64,000 bases of DNA from Brachynemurus nebulosus. Its lineage: Eukaryota; Arthropoda; Insecta; Neuroptera; Myrmeleontidae. The DNA is taken from the NCBI GenBank assembly GCA_035578155.1, contig JAPWDM010000045.1, forward strand, positions 921,001 through 985,000, in the 5' to 3' direction. Below the pieces are notes generated by a model. It made no database searches and had not been told where the DNA came from. It saw nothing but the letters and a program-made list of their open reading frames with translations. This document shows positions 11,104-20,495 of the stretch, piece after piece (the first letter of the stretch is position 1; each line of letters begins with the position of its first letter). A program made the position numbers and the translations under genes.

Positions 11104-11832
11104 ATATATTTTCTGAAAAAAGTGCTTAGGACCAAAGTTATAGAGTTCAAAGTGATGCACTTGATGATCTTGAAGCACTTGACTCTCGTGATGCACTTGA
11201 CTTTGAAGTTGACCTTGAGGTCAATTTCCAAAGTCATTTGAAAATCATTTAATATTTTTCAAAAGGAGTAGTTTACTTTTCATCCCTAAATGGTTCAAAG
11301 TATATTCGAACGAATTTCACATGCAAGATAGAAAATAAGTGATCAAGAAGTAATTTTGAAAAATACTTGCTCAATCGCAATCGGAAAAATAATAGTTAAT
11401 CATATGTTGAATTTAATTCCTAATATGATAACTATAGAGTAGCAATAAAAATTTTAAAAAATTTTGAAAATTTCTAATATAACATAAAGTTAATGTTTAA
11501 CTTACAATTGGAGTGGTATTAAATCTTTTCTTAACTTCTAAAATTACTTACAAAAATGTTTTCTTCTAATTTTTTCTATAAATTTGCGCCTATTTTTTCA
11601 TTTCGTCAGGTTTTTATTTTTTTTATTTTAGAAAAATAACGCAACAAATCAATTTTGAAGATAGATTGAGTCAATACATGAAATTACTGCTTATAGGTAC
11701 AGGATATGGTCAAAGTTCGGCAATGGCTAATCATTTTCAACTGACCTTGAAAATCGATTTCAGGGTCACTATCAAGTGCATCGCTTTAAATTCTACAAAT
11801 TTGGTACTCAGCCCTTTTTTCAAAAAATATGC
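11104..11832. repeat. Long imperfect inverted repeat (foldback MITE)
   Basis: The left arm at 11104-11175 (ATATTTTCTGAAAAAAGTGC, then ACCAAAGTTATAGAGTTCAAAG and GATGCACTTGAT) is matched in reverse complement at 11772-11832 (GATGCACTTGAT, GAATTTAAAGC, TGAAAAAAGGGC). Arms contain short direct repeats of GATGCACTTGA. No target duplication was recognised, and the ends are diffuse. Confidence 0.6.
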
Positions 11833-12194
11833 CGTTTCAAAAATATTTAGCTATAACTGTTTTCATCTACAGAGGTTGAATGGTGTTTTCTACCCCTAAA
11901 AAGCGTATTTAGCCGAAATAAAAAAACACGTATTTAATATTTTTCGCTGTTTAATAAGTATGTTAAGTTTCATTCAAATTGGCAAGTATTAGTTGGGTAG
12001 TGTTATTTGTCAGAATGTTTTGCCGATCTAGTTTTTTCAATATTTCTTTGCTCGTTTTCAGAATTTGTATTTTAATTTCTACGGACAAATAACTCATTCT
12101 TTTCTTCGATTTTAGTAACTTTTATTTGCTGATGTTGACCATTAATTGATCGAAACATATCAAATATTTTTCAATGATTTTTTTAGCGAATGTC

Positions 12195-12600
12195 GAAAAT
12201 TTTGAAAATTTTTTCACCGTTAGTAAGTTAAAGTATTTGAATTCATTAAGTAATTAAATGATGTCCACAAGAACCTTACGAACTACCATAAGTTATATGA
12301 GATCCCTAGGACCCGTTTTTTACTGTTAGGATAAACTTTTTACTAAAATTATTTTAGATGAATAAAGGTTATGTTGTATGATTTCCGCCAGGGTTTACTG
12401 TTCCCATTATTGTAAAAAATAAACTAACCGACCGATTTTGAAAATTTTTTCACTGTTAGAGAACTAAATTATTTTAGATGGATACAACTATGCTGCACAA
12501 AGTCCGTTCGGGTTCTTGGGTTCCAAAAATATCAAAACTAATTACCCAGCCGATTTTAAAAAATCTTTTACTCTTAGAAAGCTAAACTATTTTAAATAGG
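12195..12600. repeat. Degenerate tandem repeat, period about 116 bp
   Basis: Units beginning near 12195, 12311, 12431 and 12547 share CCGATTTTGAAAATTTTTTC, ACTGTTAG, AAACTAAATTATTTTAGATG and a GGGTT(C/T)..GTTCCC segment. Divergence between units is considerable. The array ends where the TA-flanked element begins. Nothing coding is seen. Confidence 0.6.
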
Positions 12601-13489
12601 TACACGGTTAAAAATCTTGGACTAATTTTTTAATCCAACCTTAACTTACTGAAAAAACTAAACATTAAAATACTAAAATTAAATCTTGCACTTATATTAA
12701 AATATTTCCAATATTTTTTGATATTCAGATTTAATCTAATTATATTATTTTCCATAATTTAAACCATTTTTGATTAAAATATAATACAAAATTATTAAAT
12801 CATAAAAACGAAACCAAAAAAATACTAAAACCTAATCCAAATTATATACATTTTTTAATTCCAAATTAAAGAATAGTTAGATTTTAATCTTAATTTGGAT
12901 TCAATCAGATCAGTGTGTTTTGTGTTGTGTTAGTGACACGTGCATACCCAATTTGTTATTATGTCCTTCTCAGTCCAACCCATTTAATTTACAGTATTGT
13001 TTTCTCTGTTGGTCAATTATTATTATTTAACATCAAGGACATTTCTCACGGGGTATCAAAATATGTAGGTATATGTATATACCTAAATGCCGTCACCAGT
13101 CATACACAAACAGAACTCGTTGCTTTTTTGTTCAATTATTTTGTTTATTTTCGTAACTTCGGTCGGGCTTAAAACATTTAAATATAAAAATGCTTGAATA
13201 TTTAAAATTAAAAATGTAATTTCAATTGTTAAACGTTTGTATAGTCATTGCCGTTATTAAATAAATTATTGTTCATTCGCAAAATATTTTCTTTTTATTG
13301 AAATTTTGATACAACTGACATGGATTCCTGAAATAATAGTTGATATTGTTTATCAGTCTAAAAATTCAAATTATTTTTTAACTCAAGTTTTTATATAAGG
13401 TACGTAATATCGATTTTAAGTATAAAACGATATATGGAAAAATAAAGTATTATGATTTTTTTTTATCTATTTTCTAGGTGCGTATCTAC

Positions 13490-13640
13490 TATGGTATCGT
13501 TTGATGTAAAACATAGCTGATTTTGATAATGGAATGATTATTGATAGATGAGCCGTATGGTAATTTAGATAACGTATCTCCCCCGTTTGGTTTCGAACTC
13601 AAGATCTACCAGACAAGAGCGAAGTGTTCTGATTTTTATT
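13490..13640 (-). repeat. Possible tRNA-derived SINE relic
   Basis: On the minus strand, CACTTCGCTCTTGTCTGG followed by GAGTTCGAAACC looks like the anticodon-to-T-arm half of a tRNA head, with a B-box-like GTTCGAAAC. The 5' A box is not convincing and no complete tRNA fold can be drawn. It lies inside the TA-flanked element. Confidence 0.25.
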
Positions 13641-13713
13641 TATATCAAAATTAAAATTATTTACCCGCACAATTTCGGCGTAGCAGTCAGCATAGAATTT
13701 AAGCACTTCAATT

Positions 13714-13937
13714 ATGCGGTAAGTCTTTGCAACTAACATTTAACAATAATTCTACTAACTTTCTTCTTTATTTACAGGTTTTATTCTACTATTAAGAAAA
13801 ATTATAGTTCAAGAAAAAGGAAAAAATCAGAAGAATCTACTGAAAACGTTCAAGAAGAAACAGACCATGAGCTAAGCCCGGAAGATCTTTTTTTTTTTAA
13901 AAAAAATTCACTTTTTAAAATTCATTGTTTATTGTGA
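13714..13937 (+). pseudogene. Captured gene fragment with a 59-bp intron (join 13714-13718, 13778-13937)
   Basis: An ATG at 13714 is followed after two bases by a consensus donor (GCG/GTAAGT at 13719) and a pyrimidine-rich acceptor TTTATTTACAG ending at 13777. Splicing joins M-R to a basic peptide, YSSRKRKKSEESTENVQEE, then TDHELSPED. After SPED (about 13890) the frame dissolves into oligo-T/oligo-A and reaches TGA at 13935-13937, so the original gene continued elsewhere. RKRKK could be a nuclear-localisation signal. It probably is a piece of a host or transposon gene picked up by the surrounding TIR element; its family is not recognised. Confidence 0.4.
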
Positions 13938-14443
13938 AAAAAATCAATAAAATGTTGGTAATACAAAAATGCAATTGAGTTTCAATATAACCTTCATTAC
14001 AATATTTAGTAATTAAAATATTAGATTTTAATACAGACAATATTAAAATTTCAAACCAAAGAAACCTATCTTTTAATACATATTTGGTTTAAAATATAAT
14101 CCACCGTTACTTATTTTTAATACCTTTTGAATTTAGAATCGTAATATTCATAGTATTAGTTTGCAATACAATTGGAATAAAATTAGGTTTTGTGACTCTA
14201 AACTAAGTTCAATTAATTTTTAATATCAGTTATATTACAATGATTTTTTTAATACATGGAACCGATTAGATTTTAATGAAATTTTGGTGTTGCCATATAT
14301 GTAACCTCTGTAGATTACTTATTAATCCTATATTTTTAACCGTGTACAGTTCTTAGATGAGATCCGCCAGTCCCCAAAATTTGGAAATTCGCTATGTTAT
14401 GCAGATGCTGCGACAGGGGTATTTAATAATCGAATCGACAGCT

Positions 14444-16010
14444 TTTGTATTTTGGTATATTGATTTTGTTTGTTGGTTTAAGGTGTGTTTCCTGTAGGCA
14501 GATGGTTATTGGCTGATATTTTTTTAACAGTAGTTTGAGTTCTAGAAGTCCTTTATAGTATCCGTTGATATTCCATTGCAGAATATATTCCACTGTTGTT
14601 CAAGATATTATATTATTATAATTGTTTTTTTTTTTTATCTTTTTATATTATTTCTATTTCTTCTTGATCTGTCGTTGATGAGATCATGTCTTGGTCTGTG
14701 TGATAGGTTTTGTTCAGGTGTGTTTTTATTTTGTTTATTAATCTAGTAAATATTGCTTTTGTAGTTCGTGATTCGAGCATTTTGTATAGTATTGTGAGGG
14801 TATAGATTAGGTCTTCTGGGTCTTTTTGGAATTTGTTAACTGTTGTGGAAATGTCTGATTTTCCAACTGTTTCAGTTATAAAGATTTCTAGTTCTTGGTA
14901 AGTTAGAATGTATTTTTCAGGTTCTTTTTCCATCGGTGTTTTTAATAATTCTATGGATAGGTTTGTCGTATGTTCTGATTTTGGTTTTTTCTTTTTCTTT
15001 TTATGTTCGGCTAGTTTATTTTCCGGATCAGGTTCTATTGTGATAGCTGGTTGGGATTGGAATTCTGATAATTTTACTACTGGTATTGTTTTGTTTTGGA
15101 TCACGTGGGGAGTACTGTCTACATAGTCGGAGCTGCTGCTAATCTGGGTTCTTTTTTTTTTAGGTTTCTGTTGTTTCGGATTCTGTTATGGTATTATTTT
15201 GACTTGTTATTTGTGTATTCTTGTCAATTATTTCCAAGTTCTGGTGGAGGTTGATACTAGTATGTTCAGTACTGAACTGAGTGTTTGTTTCGTTCGTGCT
15301 GGTAGCGATTGGTTGTGATAGTGGGTGAGATGCATTATCTGTAGAGTTGATTAAATTTATGCATTCTGCGGATAAGTGTCCGAACTTGTTGCAGTGAGTG
15401 CACTTATTCTCGTCTACTGTGAAGTATATACGGCAAAGTTCATTTTAGTGAGTGACGTGTGTCAGTTCTGGAATTTGTGGATGTTCTGCTGAGATAAAGA
15501 TAAATCTTCTGAAACTTTGGATGTGAGAATATTGTTTTTGGTTCAGTCCTGCTGATAGTGTGTACATGTCGAACAAGGTTTTGATGCCTCTATTTTGGAG
15601 GAAGTTAATTATTGTTTGGTTAGGTACAGTTGGAGAGGCCCATATTAGTAATCTGCGAGAAGGAGTAATAAAAGGTCTTATTGGAATTTCATGGTTATGT
15701 ACTGTTATTGTTTTGTGTTTGTTTGTTATATATTCTACATCTTCCTTGCTTCTCAAGTATGCACATATTCTGTTACCGGAGATTTTTGATGCATATATTA
15801 TTTTTGAAGGATTTATAATTTGGCCTAAGCCTAATGTATATTCTGATAGTGGGATTGCTGGTTCTACTGAGGTCAATATTAGAGCCTGGTTTTTTTTTGG
15901 GTAGGTATTATTATGAGTGGGTTGATTTTGATTTTTAGTTTGTGTTTATGTATTTATTTAGGTGTATTATATTATGTGTGTAGGTTTATGTAATTGTTTG
16001 TGGTATTTAT
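14444..16010 (-). mobile_element. I-like LINE, 5' segment (5' UTR, ORF1, start of ORF2)
   Basis: The 5' half of the LINE whose 3' half lies at 4824-8775. On the minus strand: 5' UTR (about 16010-15880), ORF1 with a zinc knuckle, then ORF2 starting with the endonuclease motif LQWNINGYYK and ICLQETHLKP, cut at 14443 right after a Tyr codon. The rest of the endonuclease resumes at 8775. No target duplication for the LINE could be identified. Confidence 0.8.
14643..15876 (-). pseudogene. LINE ORF1 (gag-like) with one zinc knuckle, broken
   Basis: The N-terminal part, ATG at 15876, runs in one frame to a TAA near 15445 and continues in the same frame after it. About 15 codons beyond the stop comes a CCHC zinc knuckle, CTHCNKFGHLSAEC, then a Ser/Thr/Asn-rich linker. 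Following a frame change near 15150 comes a C-terminal part (15104-14643) with a Lys-rich tract. This resembles the nucleic-acid-binding ORF1 of I-type LINEs, which packages element RNA. At least one stop and one frameshift make it a pseudogene. Confidence 0.7.
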
Positions 16011-16255
16011 GATTTTGTTAACTGATTAATTAATTAATGAATTAATTGCATTTATTCGTATTTGATTGTTAAATATTTTCGACAATGATAGGTCTTTACT
16101 CGTCAAAGTTTAAACCTCGAGTCCGATTAAAAATTAATTAATTTAAAAATTTGTTTAGAATTTCCTTAAAAATCTAACTTTCCCTAAAAAAATTTTATAA
16201 AATTATAATTTTACGTTAAAATTATATTTTTATAGTAAAATTATCTTTTACGAGG

Positions 16256-16804
16256 TGTTCCACCTAACGCCTAGATTTTATAAGCCGATTATACCGACTA
16301 TAACCGATTGGAAAAACGACCACTTAATATAATAAAAAAAATGGCGTCAAATGTCACTTTAGAGAAAAAATTTATTTCTTGCATACTACTAATATATTTA
16401 ATTAAAAAAATAAAAGGGCAGCTTTTAACAAAACATTCGTGGTCATTGTACAATTTAACATGGTACTAAATTTCAAGTTAGAATTTATTTTTTCATCAAT
16501 AATGTTAGTAATTTTCGACAGTAATGTTATATAGTAAATTTTTTCATCAATAAAGTTAATAATTTTCATCAATAATGTTATGTAGTAAATTTTTTCATCA
16601 ATAATGTTCATTAAAAATAAATTTTGATATACATTTGCTACATCTGTCACTTTTATACATGAAATTTTTTAGTTTTCGCCATTTTGATTTCTAGGTTTTT
16701 ATAAAACCTAGATGTTAAGTATCTTACACCTGCGATTACACTAAAATTTAAGCCACGCCCTCGTAAAATTATAATCTTATAAAATCTAGATGTTAGGTGG
16801 AACA
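16256..16804. mobile_element. TIR element next to exon 2
   Basis: Inverted arms of 29 bases at 16256-16284 and 16776-16804 differ at only two positions; they start TGTTCCACCTAAC and contain CTAGATTTTATAAG. The right arm ends 68 bases from the exon-2 splice donor of the host gene. Inside there is a second small palindrome (CTAGGTTTTTATAAAACCTAG near 16692) and a minisatellite. No target duplication was identified. Confidence 0.75.
16480..16622. repeat. Minisatellite, units of about 46-54 bp
   Basis: Three imperfect copies of a unit containing TTTTTTCATCAATAATGTTA followed by GTAATTTTC or TAGTAAAT. It lies within the TIR element at 16256-16804. The minus-strand translation repeats an IIDEKIYYITLL-like phrase, which is a by-product and not a gene. 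Confidence 0.7.
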
Positions 16805-16872
16805 GTACGTTAAGGTTTATAAATATTCTCTTTATAAAATTATCAAGTCATAAAAAAAATCATAATACTTAC

Positions 16873-16983
16873 GGTCTTCTTACTGAAAAATTCATCCATT
16901 TTGGATTTCGCATCGTCTAACATCTCGTCAATTTTATCCGGAGTATCCCTTTTTTGTCTGTATGTCGAGGCAGCATTGGACAA
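16873..16983 (-). CDS. Small secreted protein, exon 2
   Basis: Internal exon of 37 codons on the minus strand. The acceptor is TTTTGCTTAG ending at 16984; the donor GTAAGT begins at 16872. It opens with LSNAAS, which completes the signal peptide and cleavage site, then TYRQKR, a furin-type R-x-K-R processing site, then DTPDKIDEMLDDAKSKM and FFSKKT. The phase is 0 on both sides, so exon skipping would keep the frame but remove the cleavage sites. A TIR element lies 68 bases beyond the donor and a (TTTA)n tract about 42 bases before the acceptor. Confidence 0.75.
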
Positions 16984-17025
16984 CTAAGCAAAAGATAAAA
17001 ATAATTTTATTAAATTAAGCATCTC

Positions 17026-17027
17026 TT

Positions 17028-17066
<39 letters not shown>

Positions 17067-17069
17067 TTT
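17026..17069. repeat. (TTTA)n microsatellite
   Basis: About eleven uninterrupted TTTA units in intron 1, close to the exon-2 acceptor. On the transcribed strand it reads as (TAAA)n upstream of the polypyrimidine tract. Confidence 0.95.
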
Positions 17070-17363
17070 TACGTGTATTTGTATACATTTTAAGTGTACT
17101 GACGGAATTTTTTTTTTTTTTTTTTGACTACCAGTTATTTATTAGCTTACCTAATATCAAGATGATAAATATAAATATTTTCAAAATATACGAAAACTAA
17201 TTTTACAGGTCGGAAAATCTTAAGTAAAAAATGTCTTAACATTTGGACATCTTTCTAATGTTACAACTAACTATATTTCATAAGGGGGGAGATTTATTTT
17301 ATTTTGCCGATTGGAATTATTATAATAGTTTTTTGACCAATAGCAACATATTTTATCACTTGT

Positions 17364-17589
17364 TATTACACGAGAGGTTTGTATTTTTTCGAATAAATTT
17401 GGGTTTGTCTAACGAAAATTTGTTGCCTAGTAATTTAACGAGAAGAACTGTAAATTAACAAAAACGCGACAGCGAAGCTGAAGCGTTTTTGGGTTGACAG
17501 TTCTTCGAGTTAAATTGCTTTTAGGCAAGAAATTTGAGTTGTAGAAAACACAAATTTATTCGGAAAAAATATAAAACTCAAGTGTAATA
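17364..17589. repeat. Long intronic hairpin (foldback), arms about 105 bp
   Basis: The left arm, 17364-17467 (TATTACAC, GAATAAATTTG, GTTGCCTAG, AATTTAAC, GAAGAACTGT, AAAAACGC), is matched in reverse complement by 17483-17589. The loop is only about 15 bases (GACAGCGAAGCTGAA). The transcript of intron 1 would form a long, slightly bulged stem that could be a source of small RNAs. No transposase or target duplication was recognised. Confidence 0.85.
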
Positions 17590-18109
17590 CGGTAAGACAA
17601 TTTTACGAATAAAATGAATTAGTATAATTCACATTATTATTTAATGCATTGTTACCATGGTTCTGAAATCAGTTAAATTTACCAATACGAATTTTTGTTT
17701 CGTTTTTATCGTGTTTACCTACAGTGAAATGACCAATGAAATGTTTTGTACTATTTTTTTGGCTGTAAAAATCTGTCCCAACTTTTTTCCATGGTAAAAC
17801 TGAAAAAAACTACAGTATTCTTATGGGACTTAATACATATGAGTTAAATTGTCATTTAAACTTTTATTTTATTCATATTTATTTTTCTAAAATAAAATTA
17901 CGCCAGTTGACAATACCTGATTGTGATATTAGAAGGTGAGTTGACAATTTTGAAACCTATTTTTACTCGACACTGGTTTTGAATCTTATTAGTTATTACC
18001 GTTGGAAGTGGCACACCAATTTTGTTCTTTTCTGTCCTAGTCAAACATTAGCAATGATTCTAAACTTCAGTTCTAAATTATAACAAGGTCTCATAATAAG
18101 ATCCGGTGA

Positions 18110-18710
18110 TATTCTAGCCAGGGATATGGATCAATGGTACGCATACCAGTCGTTATGCATAAACCAGGTAACCATTAAATTTCGTTTTAGCAATGCCAGA
18201 TTCCGTGCCTGGCCACCACATCAATGAAGCAAAAGTGATAGAAGGCTTTATGACTGCCGTATAGGACCACCGTAAGATCTTGGACCTTAGACCTCATTTG
18301 GCTGTAAAAATTCCCTAGCTAACCCATAGCGTGGTATTAACTTTTGCTAGGTACCTTATTGTCAGTATGACCTTTCCAGGTCAAACTGAAGTTAAAGGTA
18401 ACCCCTAAACTTGATTGCTTCTGTTTGTTGAAGCCTTTTACCAACGAAAAGTAGCTAAAAGAAGCCTTCCAGGTGTTTCCTTCTTATACACTTGGTTTTA
18501 CCAGGGTTCACTGACTAATTCACCTCGTGATACCATTTATCTACGGAGTGTATAGAGTTCTTTTCATTAGGTTAAAAATTGTCTCTAGAACTTTACCGAA
18601 ATACCGATGCCATACAAGACAAATATTATCGGCATAGCTTTGCACATAAATAATAATCTGGTTAAACATCGTAACGAGAAATGACGTCATATCCTGTGAT
18701 GCGGGCAAAA
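18110..18710 (-). pseudogene. Decayed LINE reverse transcriptase fragment
   Basis: On the minus strand the segment at 18660-18601 reads VQSYADNICLVWHRY, where YADN is a degraded catalytic YADD. Downstream, near 18390, LGVTFNFSLTWKGHTDNKV matches the thumb region of R1/I/Jockey-type elements. Several stops and frameshifts are present between these blocks, and ends are not definable. An old relic. Confidence 0.6.
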
Positions 18711-19528
18711 TTGGTTTAAATAAATGGTGGCTCCTTTTAGGTCGGTAGTAGTACTACTCGCACATAAAAAGTCATTCATGTGCCTTATACAATATACAGT
18801 CATATGATTTGCATATGGCGGGCTCTTAGACTATTTCTATCTGAGTTAAAAATATTTCAATAATCAATAAAAAAAAACGACTGTCTGTTATTAAATTGCG
18901 ACACTAACCATTAAAAAGTGCTTAAGTGCAGGTAGATCATCTAATACGATGACAGACATGATGAGTTTGTAAGGGTTTCGTGGTTATGATTACGAATTCC
19001 TAACACCCTATTCGATGTTAAAAAGGCACTTAAATTTTAAAGGAACTTAAGTAAAAATAATCATTACAATAGAGCTCTTGTGATTATTACAATGTAATGC
19101 GTTCCGAATCTTTTTTTTTCAAACTTTTTGTCGATGAGACAAAAAATTATGTTTGTGTTTGCATTAATTTTCTTTTGTTTGTGTAGCATCATGAAAATAT
19201 GCCGGTTAACTTGTTGTGTAACATATAATTGAAAATGAATTTACTGTATAATAAATAAAATACATTATTGATTATTGTAATTACATTTTATCAATGTCAT
19301 GTGAATTTCATTTTATTAAATAAAACAAGTAAAAAAGAAAACATACTTGTTGTTGAACGTAACGAAGCAAAAAATGTAACAATTCATGCCACCGTAGCAA
19401 ATTACATCATGCTATTGAATTCACATTGTAACAAATGTGTTTATATTGTCAGATTGTCACTGCTCTAGAGCAAAAGTAAAGAGTGCTCCAATAAGAATAG
19501 GTAAAATTAGCGATTATGAAAAAAGGAA

Positions 19529-19530
<2 letters not shown>

Positions 19531-19586
<56 letters not shown>
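19531..19586. repeat. (TAA)n microsatellite, left border
   Basis: About 18 TAA units immediately 5' of the ORF unit at 19622-20119. A second (TAA)n tract in the same phase lies at 20328-20372. Confidence 0.95.
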
Positions 19587-19621
19587 GTAGACCTGCTTCT
19601 ACTCCATCTGAGCCATCTACA

Positions 19622-20119
19622 ATGAGCGAACAATACACTGACACTCATCCTACTGACACACAACACACATACATAAACACACAATACACTAACACTGAAA
19701 CACAAACACTTAACACACATACAGATCCAGATTCGTCTGATGGAGAGGGAGGATCGACCAACTGCCGCACCATCACTGTTACCGCTCTGGTGCACAATCC
19801 TCCCCAACTCAATAACACACAAAGTCCGTCAACCTCTGTACCGTCTAAACGCGCAATTCCAGGAACACCCGATCTTAATGAGCATTTTGATGAACCAGAA
19901 CACATTTACACCAAGAAACGTAAAATAGAACGACACATCCACACACATACACGAACACACACACAAACACAAACAGTCCTTTCCCTTCCCTCTGTCCCTA
20001 ATCCTACCTATTCTCTGAGGACACGAAAACGAACTAGGCTTTCACAGCCGTCTGTCATTGAGCCAACATCTACGCTCCCACAAAAGTCTCGTCGTACGAA
20101 CCAGTGTACACCAAAATAG
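19622..20119 (+). CDS. 165-aa Thr/His/Ser-rich ORF between two (TAA)n tracts
   Basis: An ATG-initiated, uninterrupted frame with balanced base composition in an otherwise AT-rich intron. The protein starts MSEQYTDTHPT, has a low-complexity N-terminal third rich in THT/NT repeats, an acidic SSDGEGG stretch, a KKRKIERH basic segment, a TRTHTQTQT tract and a C-terminal part rich in Ser, Pro and Arg (LRTRKRTRLSQPS). No domain is recognised. It could be the N-terminal part of a LINE ORF: R4/Dong-type elements are known to insert into TAA repeats, and the unit is bounded by them. It is more likely a transposon remnant than a host gene. Confidence 0.4.
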   Translation: MSEQYTDTHPTDTQHTYINTQYTNTETQTLNTHTDPDSSDGEGGSTNCRTITVTALVHNPPQLNNTQSPSTSVPSKRAIPGTPDLNEHFDEPEHIYTKKRKIERHIHTHTRTHTQTQTVLSLPSVPNPTYSLRTRKRTRLSQPSVIEPTSTLPQKSRRTNQCTPK

Positions 20120-20326
20120 ACGCATAACACCTCGTTTCAAGCAACAACAACAACATTATAAGGAGTGATGTGACAAACCCGTCCGTGAATGTACTACGGT
20201 ACTTTTACGGATTGGTTTGGCACATTACCCTTCCACAGAGCCTAATACCTTGCATAATGCCGGTATAGGTGAATGTTACCCAGTACTGTCCTACTGAGTA
20301 GTGAGCGCCAGGTTGGCGTAAAAGTC

Positions 20327-20327
<1 letters not shown>

Positions 20328-20372
<45 letters not shown>
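20328..20372. repeat. (TAA)n microsatellite, right border
   Basis: About 15 TAA units separating the plus-strand ORF unit from the 3' end of the minus-strand LINE that begins at about 20376. Read on the minus strand it is the terminal (TTA)n tract of that LINE. Confidence 0.95.
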
Positions 20373-20374
<2 letters not shown>

Positions 20375-20495
20375 GTATTTTCCCCAAAAAGATGGATATA
20401 TAGGTGATTGGTACAATGCTAATTTTCAGCTGTGTTCTTACATAAAAGTTATTCAATGTTATTCAATTTTTAACTATGTTCTTACATAAATATAA

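Larger units (their letters stand above)
12603..14344 (+). mobile_element. TA-flanked TIR element carrying a spliced, exon-like cargo
   Basis: Ends are CACGGTTAAAAAT at 12603 and its reverse complement ending at 14344, each flanked by TA (12601-12602, 14345-14346), as in Tc1/mariner-type insertions. The subterminal 250-bp regions resemble each other in inverted orientation (blocks like AAAACCTAAT and ATTAAAATCTAAT). No transposase remains. The middle, 13490-13940, contains a tRNA-like/SINE-like segment and a two-exon coding fragment with a 59-base intron, unlike the AT-rich rest, suggesting captured cargo. Confidence 0.7.
8776..14443. mobile_element. Foldback-type insertion that split the I-like LINE
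   Basis: The left arm (8776-8900) starts AGCGAATTTCC and runs into a (TA)n core, matching the inverted copy at 61905-62035. The right end (about 14385-14443) reads GGAAATTCGCTATG..GATGCTGCGACAGGGG, the terminal sequence of the 59885-60663 foldback. The left end lacks about 30 terminal bases. Everything between these ends sits between two halves of one LINE. It holds further nested elements: a foldback at 11.1-11.8 kb, degenerate tandem repeats at 12.2-12.6 kb and a TA-flanked element at 12603-14344. Confidence 0.65.
1549..16872 (-). other. Intron 2 of the secreted-protein gene (15.3 kb)
   Basis: Bounded on the minus strand by GTAAGT at 16872-16867 and TTTCAG ending at 1549. It contains a plus-strand LINE fragment, two halves of a minus-strand I-like LINE, a foldback element and several TIR elements, each listed separately. 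The unlisted parts, about 1550-2050, 3650-4610, 9250-11100 and 11840-12190, are AT-rich with no ORF, repeat or RNA that could be recognised. Confidence 0.7.

Noticed and set aside
11666..11899. 77-aa plus-strand ORF
   Set aside because: It overlaps the right arm of the foldback at 11104-11832 and has no recognised domain.
13490..13640. True tRNA gene
   Set aside because: Only a T-arm-like half and a B-box-like motif are present; no acceptor stem or A box can be drawn, so it is listed only as a possible SINE relic.
16402..16650. 82-aa minus ORF with repeated IDEKIYYITLL
   Set aside because: The repeat is explained by the minisatellite inside the TIR element.
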